Shown here piece after piece: positions 58,681 through 64,000 of a stretch of 64,000 nucleotides of DNA (within the stretch, counting starts at the first letter, position 1; the number at the start of each line of letters is the position of its first letter). The notes under the pieces are model-generated. The model did not search any database, was not told the DNA's origin, and was given only the letters and a program-made list of their open reading frames with translations. Made by a program: the position numbers and the translations under genes. The DNA is from JAFDZW01 sp035632315 (GTDB lineage: Bacteria > Bacteroidota > Ignavibacteria > Palsa-1295), in NCBI GenBank assembly GCA_035632315.1, contig DASQGZ010000034.1:1-64000 (forward strand), given 5' to 3'.

Positions 58681-60774
58681 ATGGACAATGAATCGAAAAA
58701 AGGCGACCCTCTCGAGGGATCGTCCGAACCCGAGATAGATCCCCTTAGTAAGCTCTCTCAGGCGACTCCTGAGCCTGACGGACAACAGAGCGTTCTCGAT
58801 AAGATCAAGCACACCGTTCTCGGCGCACCTCGTAATCTCCGCGATCCGAAAGTTTTTCATTCTATTTCGCTCATTGCGTTTTTAGCATGGGTCGGTCTCG
58901 GGGCTGACGGACTCTCATCATCGGCATACGGACCGGACGAATCATTTCGCGCACTCGGCACACACACCTACCTCGCTGTCGCCCTTGCGCTTGCAACGGC
59001 ATTTACCGTTTTTATTATTTCATACGCGTACTCGCGACTGATCGAGCACTTCCCGTCCGGCGGTGGCGGGTATATCGTCGCATCGCATTTGATCGGGCCA
59101 CGCTTCGGCGTGATCAGTGGCTCGGCGCTGCTCGTTGATTATGTGCTGACGATCTCGGTTTCGATCGCCAGCGGCGCCGACCAGATCTTCAGTGTTCTGC
59201 CTCCTGAATGGGCACAATGGAAGCTGTTAGTAGAAACATCAACGATCTTTCTCCTTCTTCTGCTAAATCTTCGGGGTGTGAAAGAATCGGTCACCATACT
59301 GATGCCGATCTTTCTTATCTTTCTACTCTCGCACGCGATCATGATCTTCGTCGGATTGTTTTCGCATGTGCCCGAGATCGGACGTGTGACGACCGAAGTC
59401 ACGACCGGATTTAGCAAGGGATTATCGTCCCTTGGTTTTATGGTACTCTTCGGGATATTTATTAAAGCCTATTCGATGGGTGCCGGAACATACACGGGTA
59501 TCGAAGCCGTCTCGAACGGATTGCAAATCATGCGCGAGCCGAAAATTCATACGGCTCGCAAAACGATGCTCTATATGTCGCTCTCGCTGGCGATCACAGC
59601 AGGCGGCATCCTGATCTGCTACTTGCTTTTCCGCGTCTCACCTGTAGAAGGCAAAACAATGAACGCTGTGCTCTCAGAAAATTTTGCAGGCTCATGGATG
59701 ATCGGTACCTTCCCGATCGGGCAAGTCTTTATCTGGATCGTGCTCGGTTCTGAAGCGGCGCTGTTATTTGTTGCAGCGCAGGCAGGATTCATCGACGGCC
59801 CTCGCGTGATGGCAAATATGGCAGGCGACTCGTGGCTGCCGCATCGCTTTACGTCGCTCTCTGATCGTCTGACAATGCAGAACGGCGTGATCCTGATGGC
59901 AGGCGCGGCTATCGTGACACTGCTGATCACCGGCGGCGATGTTTCGACGCTCGTCTTGATGTATTCGATCAATGTATTCGCAACGTTCTCACTGACCGAG
60001 ATCGGAATGGTGCGCTTTTGGTACAAAGGCAGGCATGAACATCATGATTGGTCGAAGAAGATCGTTATCCACGTCATCGGCTTGACGTTGTGTCTTTCGA
60101 TTCTCGTCGTCAATATCATCGAAAAATTCCTCGTCGGCGGCTGGGTGACGCTTGTCGTAACGGTCGCACTGATATTATTCTGTTTCTGGATACGCAAACA
60201 TTACGATGATGTGAAAAACAACGTCAAGAAGCTCGACGATCTGCTTGCCGATATTCCGCTTCCCGATGCAACGACGATTCCCGAAATGAAACCGAATGCG
60301 CCGACTGCCGTGATGCTTGTTGGCGGATATGGCGGACTCGGGCTTCACACGCTGCTTTCAATTCAACGATTATTCCCGAACAGCTTCAAGAACGTCATCT
60401 TCGTTTCGGCCGGCGTTATTGACTCGGTTCGTCTGAAGGGCGCCGAAGAAGTCGAGCAACTGCAAAAAAAGACCGAAGAGGACCTTGCGCAATATGTCAA
60501 TCTTGCTCATAAGCTTGGCTTTGCCTCCGAAGCGCGATCAGGCGTCGGCATCGAAGTCGTCGATGAAGTTCGCAAGATTTGCCTCGAACTTGCCAGGGAA
60601 TATCCGCGCTCGATCTTTTTCGCCAGCAAATTGATCTTCGAAAAAGAACACTGGTATCAGCGATTACTTCACAATGAGACCGCAAATCAAATTCAGCGCC
60701 GCCTGCAATTCGACGGGCTCAATTCAATGATCTTACCGGTGAGGATTTTCGAAACCGCTGCAGCGAAGAAATAA
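58681..60774 (+). CDS. KimA-like potassium permease (APC superfamily)
   Basis: The 697-residue protein has about 12 membrane segments in residues 60-520 and a cytosolic C-terminal domain (about 540-690). The first segment contains GADGLSSSAYGPDE, followed by HFPSGGGGYIVASHLIGPRFGVISGSALLVDYVLT, a close match in kind to KimA, the high-affinity potassium importer of Bacillus. Asp and Tyr in GADGLSSSAYG are at the positions remembered for potassium coordination, though I cannot verify this. It is 10 bases from the porin-like gene. No c-di-AMP riboswitch is recognised before it. Amino-acid transport is the alternative. Confidence 0.75.
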   Translation: MDNESKKGDPLEGSSEPEIDPLSKLSQATPEPDGQQSVLDKIKHTVLGAPRNLRDPKVFHSISLIAFLAWVGLGADGLSSSAYGPDESFRALGTHTYLAVALALATAFTVFIISYAYSRLIEHFPSGGGGYIVASHLIGPRFGVISGSALLVDYVLTISVSIASGADQIFSVLPPEWAQWKLLVETSTIFLLLLLNLRGVKESVTILMPIFLIFLLSHAIMIFVGLFSHVPEIGRVTTEVTTGFSKGLSSLGFMVLFGIFIKAYSMGAGTYTGIEAVSNGLQIMREPKIHTARKTMLYMSLSLAITAGGILICYLLFRVSPVEGKTMNAVLSENFAGSWMIGTFPIGQVFIWIVLGSEAALLFVAAQAGFIDGPRVMANMAGDSWLPHRFTSLSDRLTMQNGVILMAGAAIVTLLITGGDVSTLVLMYSINVFATFSLTEIGMVRFWYKGRHEHHDWSKKIVIHVIGLTLCLSILVVNIIEKFLVGGWVTLVVTVALILFCFWIRKHYDDVKNNVKKLDDLLADIPLPDATTIPEMKPNAPTAVMLVGGYGGLGLHTLLSIQRLFPNSFKNVIFVSAGVIDSVRLKGAEEVEQLQKKTEEDLAQYVNLAHKLGFASEARSGVGIEVVDEVRKICLELAREYPRSIFFASKLIFEKEHWYQRLLHNETANQIQRRLQFDGLNSMILPVRIFETAAAKK

Positions 60775-60784
60775 GTTTTACCCA

Positions 60785-62194
60785 ATGTCTATGAAAATTA
60801 CTTCTGCACTTGCATCATTGCTTGTGCTCGCCCTGCACACTGCTTCGCCTGCACAAACAACTACACAAACACCAACCGACACGACTTCTCATCCTGCCGC
60901 CCAGGATTCTGTCGGCGAACCATTTGCTTGGGGTGATTTCACCTGGATCAACGGCAACGACCGCCGCCACACTGCATTGCTCGATTCGAAGTATGTGACC
61001 GGACGCGTGCTTGTCGATGCAAACTACACGGCATCGAACCAACATCCGATCGATCATACGGTCATCGGCTCGACATCATTGGCACGCGATAATGAATTTG
61101 CAATCAATGTGGCTGCCCTTGGCGGAGATTTTCACTACGATAATGCCCGTGCATCAATTCTGTTGCAAATGGGCACCCGCGCTACCGTCGTACCACGAAA
61201 TGACTATAGCGCATACCACGGACAGTATGACCTCTTTGACGCATATAGGTTTCTCAGCGAAGCAAATGCCGGGTATCACTTCAATGTCTGGCACGGGATC
61301 AATGTCGATGCCGGACTATTTATGTCCTATGTCGGACTCTTCTCGTATTACAATGCGGAGAATTGGACATACCAACCGTCGTTTACTTCGGATAACACTC
61401 CATGGTTTTTTAATGGAATGCGAATTCAGATGTTTCCCAGCGACCGGATGAAATTCGAACTCTGGCTCGTCAATGGGTGGCAGTCGTATGCGAAGTTTAA
61501 CAATGCCCCAGGAGTCGGGCTTCAGTTCACCTGGCGTCCGGTAGAGTCCATTCAGGTGCTTTCGAATAATTATTACGGTCACGATGCGGCCGGTATTCCC
61601 GACCGTATGCGCTTTCATACCGATAATAGTTTTTTACTCAGATATTATAACAACCCGGGATCGAACGGCATATCCAGAATGGCGTTTTCCGTTACGCAGG
61701 ATGTCGGCTTTGAGAATGGCGACGGGATCGTTTCCGGGTTTTCAAAAGTGGCAGGGCAATACCAGCAGTATTTCATCAGTGGGATGGCGTATAATCGTAT
61801 CTGGTTCGCGAACGACCATCTCGGCACGACGATCGGTGCAGGCTATATCAATAATCCGGGACGATATCTGGTGCTCTACCCAACCGGTGATGCGAGCCCA
61901 TTGCCAAATCCGAACAATCCTACTTCCAATGCCGGGACACATCCATTCTCAGCAAATCCCGGGGACCCGTTTCACGGCTGGGATGCGAGCGTGTCATTCG
62001 ATTGGATGCCGAACGATTACGTGCAATATCAATTCCAAGTCATTCATCGTGAGGCGGATGTGCCATACTTCGCGGGTCCCGGCGGTGTGACTTCACCCTC
62101 CGGATATACGACGACAGTTATTCCGACCGGTTGGGCGCCTGATCTTGTCAAAAATGAGACTCGGTTTATCGGAGCCGTGCTCGTACGGTTTTAG
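60785..62194 (+). CDS. OmpL-like outer-membrane beta-barrel porin (BBP2 type)
   Basis: The 469-residue precursor has a signal peptide (cleavage near ASPAQ) and a Thr/Gln-rich linker. The rest is alternating-hydrophobicity strands with aromatic belts (NEFAINVAALGGDFHYDNARASILLQMG and WNVWHGINVDAGLFMSYVGLFSYYNAENWTYQ-like pieces) and it ends in VLVRF, an aromatic C-terminus. This fits putative beta-barrel porin-2 proteins. The gene lies 10 bases after the KimA-like permease, so both may act in one ion-uptake path: the porin across the outer membrane and the permease across the inner one. Confidence 0.75.
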   Translation: MSMKITSALASLLVLALHTASPAQTTTQTPTDTTSHPAAQDSVGEPFAWGDFTWINGNDRRHTALLDSKYVTGRVLVDANYTASNQHPIDHTVIGSTSLARDNEFAINVAALGGDFHYDNARASILLQMGTRATVVPRNDYSAYHGQYDLFDAYRFLSEANAGYHFNVWHGINVDAGLFMSYVGLFSYYNAENWTYQPSFTSDNTPWFFNGMRIQMFPSDRMKFELWLVNGWQSYAKFNNAPGVGLQFTWRPVESIQVLSNNYYGHDAAGIPDRMRFHTDNSFLLRYYNNPGSNGISRMAFSVTQDVGFENGDGIVSGFSKVAGQYQQYFISGMAYNRIWFANDHLGTTIGAGYINNPGRYLVLYPTGDASPLPNPNNPTSNAGTHPFSANPGDPFHGWDASVSFDWMPNDYVQYQFQVIHREADVPYFAGPGGVTSPSGYTTTVIPTGWAPDLVKNETRFIGAVLVRF

Positions 62195-62209
62195 AAGATT
62201 TGATTTTAT

Positions 62210-62250
62210 GTAGTAGCTCCGACTTCAGTCGGAGCAAGCTGGCTCTACTA
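62210..62250. repeat. REP-like palindrome between convergent genes
   Basis: GCTCCGACT at 62216-62224 and AGTCGGAGC at 62227-62235 form a perfect nine-pair hairpin with a two-base loop, flanked by TAGTAG (62210-62215) and CTACTA (62245-62250). Palindromes with this core occur as interspersed repeats in several bacterial groups. Here it may double as the terminator of the porin gene and the outer-membrane gene. Confidence 0.5.
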
Positions 62251-62252
62251 TA

Positions 62253-63467
62253 TTAAAAATGATAGCTCCCGCTGATGACCGGAATGATCGGGAAATCGGG
62301 CGCATTGAAGACATATTCACCGAGCGACTTTTCCGTTCGTGATGCACCGGACGTATAGAGCGAAAACACAACGCCAATATCGATGGTCAGATCGTTCTGA
62401 AAATATCTGATCGTTGCAAGCACCGGAACAATATCGAAATCCTGAATGAAAAACAGTTCGATGTTGAATTTCAGATTTTCACCGACACGCTCGGAGCCGG
62501 CGATCGCCAGAAGATTTTCTTGTTTGTTGTACCGTATTCCGTTCGAGTCGAGCGCGTTCTTCCACGTCGCGCCGGCGAGCAGTGTCAAGTTTGCATCCCA
62601 TCTTCCATACGTTGCCGCTCCATAGACCATTCCGAGTTTTACGGTACTGACAACTTCAGAGTATAACCCCTGTCCGCCAACGGCAAGATGCCATAGTTCA
62701 CTCTCGTACGGCGTCACTTTCAAACCGGCCGTCGCAACAATAATATTATTTTTCAGCGGGAGAAACACGCCTCCAAGATTTGTCGAGAGCCAATTCGTCG
62801 GACCGAAGTTCATTTGCAAGCCGCCAAAAAAATAATCGGCGATAAAATTATTTCCTTCGCCGTACGGGATCGCAGTCGGTGTAATGTAGGTCTGTGATGC
62901 CCGTGGGTCGAGGGCAGTCAGATAGGCAGTCGTATAAAACTCATTGCGCCGATCGCCTTTTCCGCTGTAATTATCGATGTAGCGGATATTCGGATATTTG
63001 AAATAGAGGTCGCCCCAATCGGTCGAAAGCACGACATGAGCCGAATCGTCAAAGAGATAGCGGTTGCCGCGGAAATCGTCGTGCGTATCGGTATGGACGA
63101 GCGAAATAAACTCCGCCTTTTGCTGTCCGGTAAAATTCAACACATTATTTTTTTGAACATCGATCGCATTTTTCGACGCGTCTTCGAGCAGATTATCATG
63201 GAGGACATAATTGAAGCGGTAGTCGATGGCGTAGGAAATATCCTGTAACGGTATCTCCAGCCGCCCATAGCGCGTCTGAAACAGAATTCGGTCAGGCGCC
63301 GGTTTTTGCAGAACGATCCCGAAGAACTGGGATGAATCCTTCATCACGAGATCGACCAGAAAATCGCGCGCAAGATCTCGCGGCGACATCTGCGAACGCG
63401 AGACGCCGAACGTGATCAACAAAATAATAAACATTGCGACGGATCGCCTAAGACCGCTTGCGTACAT
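62253..63467 (-). CDS. secreted outer-membrane-type protein of unknown function
   Basis: The 404-residue precursor has a charged N-terminus and hydrophobic signal (MYASGLRRSVAMFIILLITFGVSRS). Residues 30-110 look like a small beta-domain (FFGIVLQKPAPDRILFQTRYGRLEIPLQDI), and the rest consists of amphipathic strands ending in PVISGSYHF, with the aromatic C-terminal residue of outer-membrane barrels. No family is recognised. Its first 20 bases overlap the 3' end of ruvC; the ATG at 63434 would avoid this. Confidence 0.65.
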   Translation of the reverse strand: MYASGLRRSVAMFIILLITFGVSRSQMSPRDLARDFLVDLVMKDSSQFFGIVLQKPAPDRILFQTRYGRLEIPLQDISYAIDYRFNYVLHDNLLEDASKNAIDVQKNNVLNFTGQQKAEFISLVHTDTHDDFRGNRYLFDDSAHVVLSTDWGDLYFKYPNIRYIDNYSGKGDRRNEFYTTAYLTALDPRASQTYITPTAIPYGEGNNFIADYFFGGLQMNFGPTNWLSTNLGGVFLPLKNNIIVATAGLKVTPYESELWHLAVGGQGLYSEVVSTVKLGMVYGAATYGRWDANLTLLAGATWKNALDSNGIRYNKQENLLAIAGSERVGENLKFNIELFFIQDFDIVPVLATIRYFQNDLTIDIGVVFSLYTSGASRTEKSLGEYVFNAPDFPIIPVISGSYHF

Positions 63468-64000
63468 TTTTTATTCGTTCGGGATGTGATTCGATAAATT
63501 GCTTCCAATTCGTTGGCGCTCTGCCCGGGGCACGATGACGCAGTGCGTGCGTCAGTGCGACCGCCAGCGCATCGTACGCGTCAGGAAGTTTTTGTTTCTC
63601 GTCGCCTAAGGCGACTAATTTACCAACCATAAATTCGACCTGCGCTTTCGATGCGTTGCCGTTGCCGGTCACTGCCTTCTTCACAAGACGCGGCGCATAT
63701 TCGGCAACAGGAATTTCTGCCAACTCCGCAGCTACTACAGCAACACCGCGAGCTTGGCCAAGTTTCATTGCCGACTGCACGTTCTTATCGTAAAATGCCG
63801 ATTCGATCGCGCATTCATCGGGGGACGTCCGCTCGATTACAGCAGAAAGCCGGCGAAAAATAGTGACGAGCCGTTTCGGCATCACGTCCATTTTTTTTGC
63901 CTCGATGGCGCCGAACTCAACCAGACGAAACCGATTCGCCGAGCGCTTATCTATCTCAATGACGCCGTAACCGGTGACGATCGTACCGGGATCGATACCG
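63448..64000 (-). CDS. ruvC: crossover junction endodeoxyribonuclease RuvC, 5' end outside the window
   Basis: RuvC resolves Holliday junctions. The frame is open to the right edge of the window, where it reads GIDPGTIVTGYGVIEIDKRS, the family's N-terminal motif with the first catalytic Asp; only a few codons are missing. Downstream are SPDECAIESAFYDKN (Glu) and PDAYDALAVALTHALRHR with the two C-terminal Asps. Thus the ATG at 63891 within the frame is not the start. The usual RuvC length of about 180 residues fits. Confidence 0.92.
   Translation of the reverse strand, partial: GIDPGTIVTGYGVIEIDKRSANRFRLVEFGAIEAKKMDVMPKRLVTIFRRLSAVIERTSPDECAIESAFYDKNVQSAMKLGQARGVAVVAAELAEIPVAEYAPRLVKKAVTGNGNASKAQVEFMVGKLVALGDEKQKLPDAYDALAVALTHALRHRAPGRAPTNWKQFIESHPERIKNVRKRS

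Noticed and set aside
1..64000. CRISPR array
   Set aside because: No run of regularly spaced direct repeats was found on reading the window.

Overview
The window (about 45-50% GC by eye, compact gene packing) looks like a chromosomal segment from a Gram-negative, aerobic bacterium of the Bacteroidota/Chlorobiota neighbourhood. I would place it near the Ignavibacteria/Kapabacteria-type lineages, but that is inference. Supporting signs are several secreted proteins with C-terminal type IX secretion (T9SS) sorting-like domains, promoters of the TTTG / TAnnTTTG kind known from Bacteroidota, a TonB-dependent receptor with a carboxypeptidase-regulatory plug extension, and outer-membrane proteins (Omp85 family, OmpL-like porin, an LpxH-like hydrolase). 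Shine-Dalgarno sequences are present before some genes only. There is no phage, insertion sequence or CRISPR array.

Layout. 0-4 kb: an M48-like metallopeptidase, a TauE/SafE permease and a di-haem cytochrome c peroxidase behind a structured leader, closed by a bidirectional terminator. 4-12 kb: nuoA-nuoB standing alone, PAP2 phosphatase, beta-propeller lipoprotein-like protein, DCC thiol oxidoreductase, glutamine amidotransferase, a MoxR-type ATPase, a family 9 glycosyltransferase and Mpl. 12-16 kb: a TetR regulator and a TonB-dependent receptor sharing near-identical palindromic operators, then tRNA-Met and an esterase. 16-22.7 kb: a tightly overlapping operon of sodium:solute symporter, six-hairpin glycosidase, Asp-box protein and a secreted protein whose reading frame is cut by an in-frame TAA. 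22.7-31.4 kb: DUF455 protein, coxB-coxA with a cupredoxin-like lipoprotein, hpnC-hpnD (squalene route) and a thioredoxin-domain protein.

31.4-39.1 kb is an accessory-looking island: DoxX, two VOC proteins, two DHFR-family reductases, five SRPBCC/AHSA1 proteins, DUF2277, a GyrI-like protein, a GlxA-type regulator, an ArsR regulator and the remnant of an alpha/beta hydrolase. 39-50.5 kb is housekeeping: dusB, queA, holA, rnhB, an Omp85 protein, hutI, an Rsm22-like methyltransferase and mtgA. Around 50.5-50.9 kb a non-coding stretch carries a cluster of DnaA-box-like sequences and is a possible replication origin.

52-64 kb: two tandem paralogous secreted proteins with a conserved 3' segment and a long nested inverted repeat between them, atpZ-like gene, rodA, an Asp-box T9SS cargo protein, an FkbM methyltransferase, a KimA-like potassium permease paired with a porin-like protein, an outer-membrane protein and the 3' part of ruvC, which runs off the window. 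The most unusual signals are the interrupted secreted gene in the symporter-glycosidase operon, the duplicated paralog/3'-UTR/inverted-repeat locus, the ArsR-led SRPBCC array and the origin candidate.
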